From Brevundimonas sp. (GTDB lineage Bacteria > Pseudomonadota > Alphaproteobacteria > Caulobacterales > Caulobacteraceae): a stretch of DNA of 44,285 bases. Under the pieces are notes generated by a model. It did no database searches. It worked only from the letters and a program-made list of their open reading frames with translations, and had not been told where the DNA came from. A program made the position numbers and the translations under genes. The stretch is from NCBI RefSeq assembly GCF_013912005.1, contig NZ_JACESB010000022.1, positions 1 through 44,285 of the forward strand, in the 5' to 3' direction. Shown here piece by piece: positions 19,410 through 27,896 of this stretch. Positions within the stretch are counted from its first letter, which is position 1. Every line of letters starts with the position of its first letter.

Positions 19410-21395
19410 ATGTTCAAGAAGATCCTGATCGCCAACCGCGGCGAGATCGCCGTCCGCATCATCAAGACCTGCCGCCGGATGGGCATCGCCACGGTCCAGG
19501 TCTACTCCGAGGCCGACGCCGGCTCGCTGGCCGTGGAGATGGCCGACGAGGCCGTGCTCATCGGCCCGGCCCCGGCCAACCAGTCCTACCTGCTCGCCGA
19601 CCGCATCGTGGAAGCCGTGCGCCGGACCGGCGCCGAGGCGGTTCACCCCGGCTTCGGCTTCCTGTCGGAGAACGCCGGCTTCGCCCGCCGGCTGCGCGAC
19701 GAGGGCATCGCCTTCATCGGCCCGAACCCCGAGGCCATCGAGGCCATGGGCGACAAGATCACCTCCAAGCGCTTCGCGGCCGAGGCCGGCGTCTCCACCG
19801 TTCCGGGCCACATGGGCCTGATCGAGTCGACCGAAGAGGCCGTCCGCATCGCCCGCGAGATCGGCTATCCGGTGATGATCAAGGCGTCCGCCGGCGGCGG
19901 CGGCAAGGGCATCCGCGTCGCCCACTCCGACGACGACATGGCCGAGGGCTTCGCCGCCGTGAAGGCCGAGGCCCTCAACGCCTTCGGCGACGACCGGGTC
20001 TTCCTGGAGAAATTCATCATCGACCCGCGCCACATCGAGATCCAGGTGCTGGGCGACAAGCACGGCAATGTGGTCCACCTGTTCGAGCGCGAATGCTCGA
20101 TCCAGCGCCGCAACCAGAAGGTCATCGAGGAGGCCCCCTCCCCGCTGCTCGACGAGGCGACCCGCGCCGCCATGGGGGCCCAGGCCGTCGCCCTCGCCCG
20201 CGCCGTGAACTACGACTCCGCCGGCACGGTCGAGTTCGTCGCCGGCCAGGACAAGTCCTTCTACTTCCTCGAGATGAACACCCGTCTTCAGGTGGAGCAT
20301 CCGGTCACCGAGCTGATCACCGGCGTCGACCTGGTCGAGCAGATGATCCGCTCCGCCTGGGGCGAGAAGCTGGCCTTCGAACAGGACGACCTGAAGATCG
20401 ACGGCTGGGCCGTCGAGAGCCGGATCTACGCGGAGGACCCGTACCGCGGCTTCCTCCCCTCCATCGGCCGGCTGGTCCGCTACGAACAGCCCGAGGAAGG
20501 GCTCCACCCCGACGGCTACACCGTGCGCAACGACTCCGGCGTCCGCGAGGGCGATGAGATCTCGATGTACTACGACCCGATGATCGCCAAGCTGTGCGCC
20601 TGGGCCCCGACCCGCGCCGAGGCGGTCGAGGGCATGGCCCGGGCGCTGGAGGACACCCACCTCGCCGGGCTGGGCCACAACGTCCCCTTCCTCGCCGCGG
20701 TCATGGACCAGCCGCGCTTCCGCTCGGGGGCCCTGTCGACCTCCTACATCAAGGACGAGTTCCCCGACGGCTTCCACGGCCTCGCCCCGGACGCCCGCCA
20801 GATCCGGCTGATGGCGGCCACGGCCATGGCCATGCACGAGATCCTCTCGGAGCAGGCCGGGGATCCCTCCGACCGCACCGACTGGGTCGTGCTGGTCGAC
20901 CGGGCGGCCTATCCGATCGGCCTGTCCTACGACGAGGACGAGGCGCTGACGCTCGGGATCGCCGGGGAGGAGGAACCCGTCCGCCTCTCCGACATCGACT
21001 GGCGTCCCGGCCTCGCCCAGTTCCGCGCCGTGCTCGACGGCGATCCCTTCACCGCCGAGGTCGCCCGCGCCCCCGACGGCTTCGTCATCCGCCACCGCGC
21101 GGCGAAGGCCCGCGTCCGCGTCCTTACGCCGGCGATCGCCGCCCTCTACGCCCGCCTCCCCGAGAAGCAGGCGGCCGACACCTCCAGGCTGGTCCTCTCC
21201 CCCATGCCCGGCCTCGTCGTCGCCATCCCGGTCGAGCCGGGCCAGGAGGTCAAGGCCGGCGAGACCGTCGCCATCATCGAGGCGATGAAGATGCAGAACA
21301 TCCTCAAGGCCGAGCGCGACGGCGTGGTGAAGGCGGTCTCGGCGAAGGCGGGCGATCCGGTGGCGGCGGACGACGTGCTGGTGGAGTTCGGGTAG
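19410..21395 (+). CDS. pccA: Acetyl/propionyl-CoA carboxylase alpha (biotin) subunit
   Basis: A 661-residue biotin carboxylase plus biotin carrier subunit. The N-terminus MFKKILIANRGEIAVRIIKT, the ATP-grasp GGGGKGIRVAHS loop, the ERECSIQRRNQKVIEEAPS segment and the FLEMNTRLQVEHPVTE motif are complete. The C-terminal biotinyl domain has EAMKMQ with Lys627 as the biotin site. The middle domain between carboxylase and carrier fits the propionyl-CoA type. The ATG at 19410 gives the family start; a longer frame from 19278 adds non-conserved residues. The beta subunit is not in the window. It would feed propionyl-CoA to methylmalonyl-CoA. Confidence 0.93.
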   Translation: MFKKILIANRGEIAVRIIKTCRRMGIATVQVYSEADAGSLAVEMADEAVLIGPAPANQSYLLADRIVEAVRRTGAEAVHPGFGFLSENAGFARRLRDEGIAFIGPNPEAIEAMGDKITSKRFAAEAGVSTVPGHMGLIESTEEAVRIAREIGYPVMIKASAGGGGKGIRVAHSDDDMAEGFAAVKAEALNAFGDDRVFLEKFIIDPRHIEIQVLGDKHGNVVHLFERECSIQRRNQKVIEEAPSPLLDEATRAAMGAQAVALARAVNYDSAGTVEFVAGQDKSFYFLEMNTRLQVEHPVTELITGVDLVEQMIRSAWGEKLAFEQDDLKIDGWAVESRIYAEDPYRGFLPSIGRLVRYEQPEEGLHPDGYTVRNDSGVREGDEISMYYDPMIAKLCAWAPTRAEAVEGMARALEDTHLAGLGHNVPFLAAVMDQPRFRSGALSTSYIKDEFPDGFHGLAPDARQIRLMAATAMAMHEILSEQAGDPSDRTDWVVLVDRAAYPIGLSYDEDEALTLGIAGEEEPVRLSDIDWRPGLAQFRAVLDGDPFTAEVARAPDGFVIRHRAAKARVRVLTPAIAALYARLPEKQAADTSRLVLSPMPGLVVAIPVEPGQEVKAGETVAIIEAMKMQNILKAERDGVVKAVSAKAGDPVAADDVLVEFG

Positions 21396-21560
21396 GGGAC
21401 GGCTTCCGACCCGTTGCGACGGTCGGCTCGCCTTCCCGAAGTCCAGGCAGCGCTGTGGCTTCGCCCTCCCGGCGCGCAGCTCCGAACATCTCCAAGAATT
21501 CACGTGCCAATCCCTTTCGGCGCCCTGATGCTACCGCAAGGTGTCTGGCCGGAGGTCCAC

Positions 21561-22013
21561 ATGGCGAAGCTGCAGGCGGTGGCGGGCGCGATGGCGGCGG
21601 CTGTCGCGATCGGCGACATGGCCCATGCCCGGGACCCATCTCCGATCAACGATCGGGAAGTGGTCGGCGCCTGGATCCTGATGATCACTCCGGCCGAGCG
21701 AGAGGGACTTGAGATCAACATCGAGATCGACGACGGCGATCTGCCCCTGACGATCACAGGTCAGGGGGGCGGCCGGATCGCCTGTGTCCTCCGCGGCGCC
21801 GCGGCGCCGTGCCGGATAGACCGCGGCAGACTGGTGATCGGCATGCCCACAGGGTCGGGCGCGGCCAGAATGACCTTCACCCTCACGGACCGGACGCGCG
21901 ACGGGTTCAGCGGCGCGATCCGCATGAGCGTGCGTTTCCTTCCCATCGGCGGGCATATCGGCGCCGTGACGATGACGCGCCGCCAGGCGACGCCCGCCAT
22001 GCCTCCGAGGTGA
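21561..22013 (+). CDS. Exported small hypothetical protein
   Basis: A 150-residue protein with a signal peptide (MAKLQAVAGAMAAAVAIGDM, cleavage near AHA) and a mature part containing two cysteines in IACVLRGAAAPCRIDRG that could form a disulfide. The start at 21561 is supported by a good GGAGG 5 bp upstream (21551-21555). Longer frames from 21414 lack this. A mostly beta mature domain (EINIEIDDGDLPLTITGQGGG) suggests a lipocalin-like or small periplasmic fold, but I do not recognise a family. Third-position bias is weaker than in neighbours, hinting at later acquisition. Confidence 0.62.
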   Translation: MAKLQAVAGAMAAAVAIGDMAHARDPSPINDREVVGAWILMITPAEREGLEINIEIDDGDLPLTITGQGGGRIACVLRGAAAPCRIDRGRLVIGMPTGSGAARMTFTLTDRTRDGFSGAIRMSVRFLPIGGHIGAVTMTRRQATPAMPPR

Positions 22014-22620
22014 GGGCGCGGTCCGGAGTCGCTCAGGCCATAGCCGGCGCGTCATACGCGCAGGTTCGGGTGATCGCAGCGAGCTCCGGCTGAACCTGTG
22101 CCGAGACTGAAGACTCCAGACCAGGTCCTGTTGTCCAGGACTACCGTCGGCCCGCCGCCTGCGCCGGCGCACCTGAGTTGGAGCCGCCGGCCGTCGGGAA
22201 GAACCATGGCGTCACCGGGCGAAGCATCATTGGTCGGCGCAGCGCTCGGCAGCTTCAGTCTCGCTGGGGCCGGGGTTCCGCGAGAACAGCGGAGCCGCGG
22301 CGGACGATTCCCGCATCGCGCCCGGGTCAGGAAGCCGAGCCGCGCCAGCGACGAATCTGAAGGTCCGGCACGACCCCGGCGTCCGCTCTCGTTCGCCTGA
22401 AGATGACGCAGCTGCCCGCGCGGAGGCTGGTTGACGCGCCGGGCGCGTCCCCCGCCGGACCGGGGAGTCCGCCTTCGGTCGCCGCCCCCGGCGCCAGGCG
22501 GCCGTCAGCAACCTGCTCCGCCGACAATTGATGATTTGGAGGGTCGGGCCTCGTATCACCGTCGACATGATCGCCGAGCGACGGCGACGGACATTCGCAG
22601 CCTGGGCCTGGAAGGAACCG
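22014..22620. other. Stretch with no convincing gene
   Basis: About 607 bp before the antiporter. Open frames here (for example plus 22098-22400 and minus 22227-22673) have no recognisable domain, no clear ribosome binding site and no steady third-position bias. It may be a decayed gene or a long regulatory or leader region. I see no repeat or tRNA in it. Confidence 0.45.
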
Positions 22621-23835
22621 ATGCCGGACGCGATCACGACCACGGAACTCTTTCTGCTGGCGATGCTGATCATCTTCAGCGCGCCCTACCTGGTCTGGCG
22701 TCTGTTCAGGACGGACTACTGGGCGCCGCTGGTGGTGGTGCAGATCATCGGCGGGGTCCTGCTCGGGCCCGGCGTTCTGGGCGCGGCCTTTCCGGCATAC
22801 TACGACTTCGTCTTCCCGCCCGAGGTGGTGGCCGCCCTGAACGGCATCGCCTGGTGGGCGGTGATGATCTTCGTCTGGATCGCGGGGATCGAACTGGATC
22901 TGAGACAGGCCTGGACGCGCAGGGGCGAGACCGGCGTCGCCGCCGGCATGGCCATGGCCGTCCCCCTGCTGTTCGGCGCCGCCGCCGCCGTGGTGATGAT
23001 CTCCACCAGCCCCGGCTGGACGGGCGCCGAAGGCCGGACCTGGCAGGTGGTGCTGGGCATCGGCATGGCCTGCGCGGTGACCGCCCTGCCGATCCTGGTC
23101 CTGCTGATGGAGAAGCTGGAGATTCTCCGGCTGCCGATCGGCCAGCGGACGCTGCGCTACGCCTCCCTCGACGACATCGCTATCTGGGGCGTGCTGGCGC
23201 TCATCCTGCTGGACTGGGAGCGGATCGGCCGCCAGGGCGGCTTCCTCGTCGGCTTCGCGGCGGCGACCTTCGCCTTGCGCGCGCTGATGCGACGGATACC
23301 CGAGCCCGACCGCTGGTACGTGTCCCTGATCTGGCTGGCGGGATGCGGCCTCGCCGCGGACTGGGCCGGGCTGCACTTCATGGTCGGCGCCTTCCTGTCG
23401 GGCGCGGTGCTGGACGCCGACTGGTTCGACCAGAAGCGGATGGACCAGTTCCGCCACCACATCCTGGTCGCGGTGATGCCGGTCTTCTTCCTGTCCACCG
23501 GGCTGCGCACCCAGTGGGACGTCGGCGGTCTGATGGTCTTCGGCGCGGCGGGCCTGCTGCTCGTCGCCTCTGTCAGCGGGAAGCTGCTGGGCGTCCGGAT
23601 CGCCGGCCGCATCCTGAAGTGGGGCAAGGGCGAGGCCGGCCTGATCGGCTGGCTGCTCCAGACCAAGGCCCTGATCATGATCATCTTCGCCAACATCCTG
23701 CTGGACAAGAAGATCATCACCAATGAGACCTTCACCGCCCTGCTGCTGATGGCGGTGGCTTCCACCATGCTGACCATTCCGATGGTCGCGCCGCGCCTTC
23801 GCAAGCTGGCGGGGGCAGTCGACCGGAGCGGCTGA
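22621..23835 (+). CDS. CPA2-type cation:proton antiporter
   Basis: A 404-residue integral membrane protein with about 12 helices, like the membrane part of KefB/KefC (CPA2) exchangers. It would swap Na+ or K+ for H+ at the inner membrane. Visible motifs are IIGGVLLGPGVLG near helix 2-3, a conserved Asp in YASLDDIAIWGVLAL (transport-site region, about 182-197) and FFLSTGLRTQWDV (about 290-302). There is no C-terminal TrkA-N domain. The ATG at 22621 is preferred; an upstream in-frame ATG at 22528 adds charged residues before the first helix. The transported cation is not known. Confidence 0.85.
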   Translation: MPDAITTTELFLLAMLIIFSAPYLVWRLFRTDYWAPLVVVQIIGGVLLGPGVLGAAFPAYYDFVFPPEVVAALNGIAWWAVMIFVWIAGIELDLRQAWTRRGETGVAAGMAMAVPLLFGAAAAVVMISTSPGWTGAEGRTWQVVLGIGMACAVTALPILVLLMEKLEILRLPIGQRTLRYASLDDIAIWGVLALILLDWERIGRQGGFLVGFAAATFALRALMRRIPEPDRWYVSLIWLAGCGLAADWAGLHFMVGAFLSGAVLDADWFDQKRMDQFRHHILVAVMPVFFLSTGLRTQWDVGGLMVFGAAGLLLVASVSGKLLGVRIAGRILKWGKGEAGLIGWLLQTKALIMIIFANILLDKKIITNETFTALLLMAVASTMLTIPMVAPRLRKLAGAVDRSG

Positions 23836-23944
23836 GGTCGCGCCGCCCGGAGTCGGCTCGCCGGCCACGCCCCGTCCACCGGCCGGGGCGCGATCGGGTC
23901 GCGGCGTCAGGAGAATCTCCCCTTCCTTGACTCTTATTTCGATA

Positions 23945-23954
23945 TTTAGCTAAA
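23945..23954. promoter_or_regulatory. Candidate operator at the SdpR-like promoter
   Basis: The 10-bp palindrome TTTAGCTAAA lies 9 bp before the repressor ATG in a locally AT-rich patch, downstream of TTGACT (23927-23932, a possible -35). It overlaps the expected -10 zone, fitting autorepression by the ArsR/SdpR-type protein encoded next. Confidence 0.55.
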
Positions 23955-23963
23955 CGTCTCCAT

Positions 23964-24278
23964 ATGAGCTCCGTCTTCAAGGCCCTCTCCGATCCCACCC
24001 GGCGCCGTGTGCTGCAGCTGCTGCGCGCGGGGCCGATGAGCGCGGGCGAGATCGCGGCGCGGTTCGAGGTGTCGAAGCCGACCATGTCGGCCCACTTCGC
24101 GGTGCTCCGGGAGGCGGACCTGATCCACGCCGAGAAGGCCGGAAAGAGCGTGATCTACCATCTGAAGCTGTCGGTGCTCGAAGAGGCGCTGCTGGGCTTC
24201 GTCCACTCCTTCGGCGGGGCTGCGGCCGCCCCCGAGGGCGAACCGCCGGGCGAGCCCGGCAAGGAGGCGACGACATGA
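23964..24278 (+). CDS. ArsR-family (SdpR-like) autorepressor
   Basis: A 104-residue winged-helix regulator beginning MSSVFKALSDPTRRRVLQLL, with the DNA-recognition helix in VSKPTMSAHFAVLREA (about 36-51). It lacks the metal-binding CxC of ArsR/SmtB, as in SdpR-type members. It overlaps the next gene by 4 bp (ATGA at 24275-24278), so repressor and membrane protein are co-translated, as sdpR and sdpI are in Bacillus. A palindrome sits at its own promoter. The signal sensed is unknown. Confidence 0.85.
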   Translation: MSSVFKALSDPTRRRVLQLLRAGPMSAGEIAARFEVSKPTMSAHFAVLREADLIHAEKAGKSVIYHLKLSVLEEALLGFVHSFGGAAAAPEGEPPGEPGKEATT

Positions 24279-24658
24279 GCGAGCTGAAATCGGAACTGGT
24301 CCCCAATCTGGTCGTGGCCGCAGCCCTGGTCGGCGCAGCCCTCGCGGCGACGGCGGCGCGGCAGGCCGGCTGGATCGACGCCGACGCGGTCAATCGCATC
24401 GTCATGGGCGGGATCGGCCTGATGCTGGCCTGGGTCGGCAACCGCATGCCGAAGCGGTTTGTCCCGGCGGCGCAGGCGCGGCGGGTCAACCGGGTCGCGG
24501 GCTGGTCGATGGCGATCAGCGGCCTCGTCTACGCTGGCCTGTGGGTGTTCGCGCCCTTCGACGTCGCGCTTTGGGGCGGATGCGCCGCGGTGATCGCCGG
24601 CATGGCCGTGACCATGGGCTATTGCCTGTCCGCGGCGCGCGGGGCGCGGGCCGGCTGA
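24275..24658 (+). CDS. Small membrane protein coupled to the SdpR-like repressor
   Basis: A 127-residue integral membrane protein with about three to four helices (10-28, 42-58, 76-92, 96-118). The RIVMGGIGLMLAWVGNRMPK segment resembles SdpI/YhfL-type proteins, which bind the repressor when a toxin is present. Co-translation with the repressor supports an SdpI-like role. Identity is modest by eye, so family membership is a guess. It is convergent with the MFS gene. Confidence 0.7.
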   Translation: MSELKSELVPNLVVAAALVGAALAATAARQAGWIDADAVNRIVMGGIGLMLAWVGNRMPKRFVPAAQARRVNRVAGWSMAISGLVYAGLWVFAPFDVALWGGCAAVIAGMAVTMGYCLSAARGARAG

Positions 24659-24666
24659 GCCCGCCG

Positions 24667-24696
24667 GGCCGGCCGGAGGATCAGCCCCGGCCGGCC
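24667..24696. terminator. GC hairpin between convergent genes
   Basis: A perfect 10-bp repeat (24667-24676 and 24687-24696) with a 10-nt loop that contains the stop codon of the MFS gene. There is no T-run. It is likely the shared end of the two convergent units. Confidence 0.5.
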
Positions 24697-26024
24697 TCCA
24701 GGCGCTGCAGGTCGGCGGCGTCGATCGCGGCCAGCGAGGCGCCCCGGCTCTCGCGCATCACCAGCGCCGCGACCAGGCTCACCGCCCCCGCCGCGAGGAT
24801 GTACCAGGCGATCGGAACCCAGGAGTCGTACTCGCGCAGCAGCGCCGTGCCGATCAGGGGGGCCCAGGAGCCGGCCACGATGGCGGTGACCTGGTAGCCC
24901 AGCGACACGCCGGAGTAGCGCATCCGGGTCGGGAACATCTCGGTCATGATGGCCGGCTGGGCGGCGTACATCAGGCCGTGCACCGCCAGCCCCAGCATGA
25001 TGGCGCCGAGGATCATCGCCGTGGCGCCGGTGTCGAACATGGGGAAGGCCACGAAGGGCCAGACCAGCGTCAGCGCCGCCCCGGCCAGGTACACCGGCCG
25101 CCGGCCGATCCGGTCCGCCGCCCGTCCGACAACGGGGATCACCACCACGTGCAGGATGTGGGCGAGGAAGAGCAGCGCCAGGATGCGGGTGGTGTCGACG
25201 TCGCGGTGGTGCAGGTAGGTGATCGAGAAGGTGACCACCATGTAGTAGAGGATGTTCTCGCCGAACCTCAGGCCCATGGCGGTGAACACCCCGCGCGGCT
25301 CGCGCCGGAACACCTCGGTAAGGCCGTAGCCCGCCGCCGCCCGCTGCTCGGCCTCCTCCCGCGCCTTCACGAAGATCGGCGAATCCGTCACCTGGGTGCG
25401 GATGTAGTAGCCGATGGCGATGATCACGACCGACAGCCAGAAGCCGATGCGCCAGCCCCAGGCGAGGAAATCGGCCTCGCTCAGCAGGGCCGACAGGGCC
25501 AGCATGACCACCGTGGCCAGCAGGTTGCCCACCGGCACCGCCGCCTGCGGGAAGCTGCCCCAGAAGGCGCGGCTGCGGTTCGGGCTGTGCTCGGTGACCA
25601 GCAGCACCGCCCCGCCCCACTCCCCGCCCAGCGCGAAGCCCTGGATGAAGCGAAGCGTCACCAGCAGGATGGGCGCGAGGTAGCCGATCGAGGCGAAGCT
25701 GGGCAGGCAGCCCATCAGGAAGGTCGAGGCGCCGATCAGCAGCAGCGAGAACTGCAGCAGCGACTTGCGCCCCACCCTGTCGCCGATGTGCCCGAACACC
25801 ACCCCGCCCAGCGGCCGGGCGATGAAGCCCACCGCATAGGTTGCGAAGGCGGCGATGACGCCGTCCAGCTCGTTGCCGGTCTGGGGGAAGAACAGCTGCC
25901 CGAACACCAGGGTCGCGGCGGTGCCGTAGAGGAAGAATTCGTACCACTCGACCACCGTCCCGGCCATCGAGGCGCCGACCACCTTGCGCAGGTAGGGCAG
26001 ATCGGCGGTCTGTTCGTGCTGCAT
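24681..26024 (-). CDS. MFS transporter, metabolite:H+ symporter (MHS) family
   Basis: A 447-residue, 12-helix major facilitator of the MHS group (relatives include ShiA, ProP and KgtP), which imports organic acids, betaine or proline with H+. Features are VVEWYEFFLYGTAATLVFG at helix 1, the motif GDRVGRKSLL between helices 2 and 3, GGEWGGAVLLVTEHSP (about 135-150) and the second-half RAADRIGRRPVY loop. There is no coiled-coil C-terminus of the ProP kind. Substrate is unknown. It is divergent from the HWE kinase with 162 bp between. Confidence 0.9.
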   Translation of the reverse strand: MQHEQTADLPYLRKVVGASMAGTVVEWYEFFLYGTAATLVFGQLFFPQTGNELDGVIAAFATYAVGFIARPLGGVVFGHIGDRVGRKSLLQFSLLLIGASTFLMGCLPSFASIGYLAPILLVTLRFIQGFALGGEWGGAVLLVTEHSPNRSRAFWGSFPQAAVPVGNLLATVVMLALSALLSEADFLAWGWRIGFWLSVVIIAIGYYIRTQVTDSPIFVKAREEAEQRAAAGYGLTEVFRREPRGVFTAMGLRFGENILYYMVVTFSITYLHHRDVDTTRILALLFLAHILHVVVIPVVGRAADRIGRRPVYLAGAALTLVWPFVAFPMFDTGATAMILGAIMLGLAVHGLMYAAQPAIMTEMFPTRMRYSGVSLGYQVTAIVAGSWAPLIGTALLREYDSWVPIAWYILAAGAVSLVAALVMRESRGASLAAIDAADLQRLEAGRG

Positions 26025-26186
26025 GGGTCCCTCCGCCGACCTGCATGAACCGGGCCTGTTGTGGATTCAAGGCCTTGCGCCCGAACCCGTAACCCCGTTG
26101 GGTGTCATGGCAGCGGGACGCGACTCGCTCGGAACGGGAACCGGCGCCGTAGTGGCGCGCTTAGGGGCGCGGAGTCAGGGGCGGGC

Positions 26187-27836
26187 ATGGCGAACGGCGG
26201 CAACCCGAGATCGGTGCGTTCGATCCTCGTGCTGTTCGCGCTCTGCATCGTGCTGCCGGCCACCCTGGCGATCGGCGGCCTCGTCGCGTGGAACGTGCAG
26301 GAGATGCGGCGCTCGCAGGAGGCGGAACTCCTCGCCATCGCCCGGTCCGCCTCGAAGACGGTCGATCTGCGCATGGCGAAGTACGCCACCGCCGCGAGCG
26401 CCATCGCCACCTCGATCCCCGTCCTCGCCGGAGACTGGACGGCCACGCGGGAGCGCGTGGACCGACTCGAACTCGGCGACACGGCCTGGGTGGTGATCAC
26501 CGATCGTGCGGGCCGGCGGCTGCTGAACACCAACCCGGCGGTGCCGGCGGACCCCGTCGTCCGGCTGCCCCGCCCGGCCAGCATACAGGCGGCGCTGCAG
26601 TCGCCGGACCCCGTGATCAGCGACCTGTTCACCGGCTCCAGCACAGGCCGGAAAGTCGTCGCGGTTGAGCACGCCGTGCCCGACAGTCCGGAGGATCGGG
26701 TGGTTTCGCTTGTGATCGATCCGGTGGGACTGCTCCCGACGCCTTCCGAACTGCCTGTACCCAGCGCCGCCTTCACCACGCTGGTCGACCGCCGCTATCA
26801 CATCGTTGCGCGAAGCCGGAACCACGTCCGCTGGCAGGGCGCCAGCGCAACCCCGAACATGAGAGCGGCGATGTCGCGGAGCGCGGAAGGCGTCACCGCC
26901 AGCCGGTCCCTCGACGGCGAGCCGACCGTGGTCGCCTACACCCGGTCGGACCTGACCGGCTGGACCACCCTGGTGGTCATCCCGCGAGAGGCCTTCCTGC
27001 AGCCGGTGTGGCGCAACGGGATCGCCTTCGGGCTCGTCGCCGCCGCCCTCCTTCTGCTCGGCGCCGGCCTCGCGCGCGGCTTCGGCAACGGTCTGATCCG
27101 CGAGCTGCGGGCGCTGGAGGATGACGCGGAGCGCCTCGGTCACGGCGAATTCGTGGCCATCCGCACCAGCCGGATCGACAACATCGGCCGCGTGCAGGCC
27201 GCGCTCAGCGCCGCCTCCGCCGAGCTGCGCAGCCGGGCCTCCCGGCAGCAGCTGATGATCAACGAGCTGAACCACCGGGTGAAGAACACCCTGGCGACGG
27301 TGCAGGGCATCGCGGTGCAGACCTTCCGCCACGGCGACGCCGACGCCCCGTCGAAGTTCGACCACCGCCTGGGAGCCCTCGCAGGCGCGCACGATCTCCT
27401 GACCCAGACCTCCTGGGAGCCGGTGGACATCCGGTCGGTGGTGGACCGCTGCGGCGAACCGGCGGCGGGAGGCATCGCCGCCTCCGGTCCGTCGGTGATG
27501 TTGCCGCCCCATGCGGCGCTGGCCCTGTGCATGTGCCTGCACGAGCTGGTCACCAACAGCCTGAAGTACGGCGCCCTCTCGGTCCCCGGCGGAAAGATCC
27601 TGCTCAGCTGGACGCTGATCCCGGAAGCCGGCGAAATCGACTTCCTGTGGCGGGAACAGGGCGGGCCGCCGGCCCGGCCGCCCGAGCGCAAGGGCTTCGG
27701 CACCCGCCTCGTGGACCGGCTGGTGCGCAATGAACTCGGCGGGTCGCTGGAGCGGGATTTTGGCCCCGACGGGCTCGAGATCCGCGCCCGCCTCGCCCCG
27801 CCCGAGCACAAGCGCTGGCGCAACACGTTCGATTGA
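26187..27836 (+). CDS. HWE-family sensor histidine kinase
   Basis: A 549-residue membrane kinase. TM1 (about 12-36) and TM2 (about 278-298) enclose a large periplasmic double-Cache/PDC-like sensor (40-275). A HAMP-like linker follows. The dimerisation/phosphoacceptor region has His363 in NELNHRVKNTLATVQGIAVQ. The ATPase domain has HELVTNSLKYGALS (452-465) and the HWE-defining W-x-E in FLWREQGG (487-493). It has no fused receiver and no response regulator next to it, so its partner lies elsewhere. HWE kinases often feed the PhyR general stress pathway in alphaproteobacteria. The ATG at 26187 is chosen because the extra residues upstream are Arg-rich and non-hydrophobic. Confidence 0.9.
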   Translation: MANGGNPRSVRSILVLFALCIVLPATLAIGGLVAWNVQEMRRSQEAELLAIARSASKTVDLRMAKYATAASAIATSIPVLAGDWTATRERVDRLELGDTAWVVITDRAGRRLLNTNPAVPADPVVRLPRPASIQAALQSPDPVISDLFTGSSTGRKVVAVEHAVPDSPEDRVVSLVIDPVGLLPTPSELPVPSAAFTTLVDRRYHIVARSRNHVRWQGASATPNMRAAMSRSAEGVTASRSLDGEPTVVAYTRSDLTGWTTLVVIPREAFLQPVWRNGIAFGLVAAALLLLGAGLARGFGNGLIRELRALEDDAERLGHGEFVAIRTSRIDNIGRVQAALSAASAELRSRASRQQLMINELNHRVKNTLATVQGIAVQTFRHGDADAPSKFDHRLGALAGAHDLLTQTSWEPVDIRSVVDRCGEPAAGGIAASGPSVMLPPHAALALCMCLHELVTNSLKYGALSVPGGKILLSWTLIPEAGEIDFLWREQGGPPARPPERKGFGTRLVDRLVRNELGGSLERDFGPDGLEIRARLAPPEHKRWRNTFD

Positions 27837-27896
27837 CCGCAGCCTCCCCCGGGCCGCCCGCCGGAACCCTGCGGCCGCGGCTACGCTTCCCCTTCC

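Noticed and set aside
19383-21503. Minus-strand open frame of 706 codons
   Set aside because: It is opposite pccA, which is complete with the biotin site; this frame has no family features.
22327-23868. Minus-strand open frame of 513 codons
   Set aside because: It is opposite the antiporter; composition is His/Gln/Asp-rich as expected for a shadow of a membrane protein gene.
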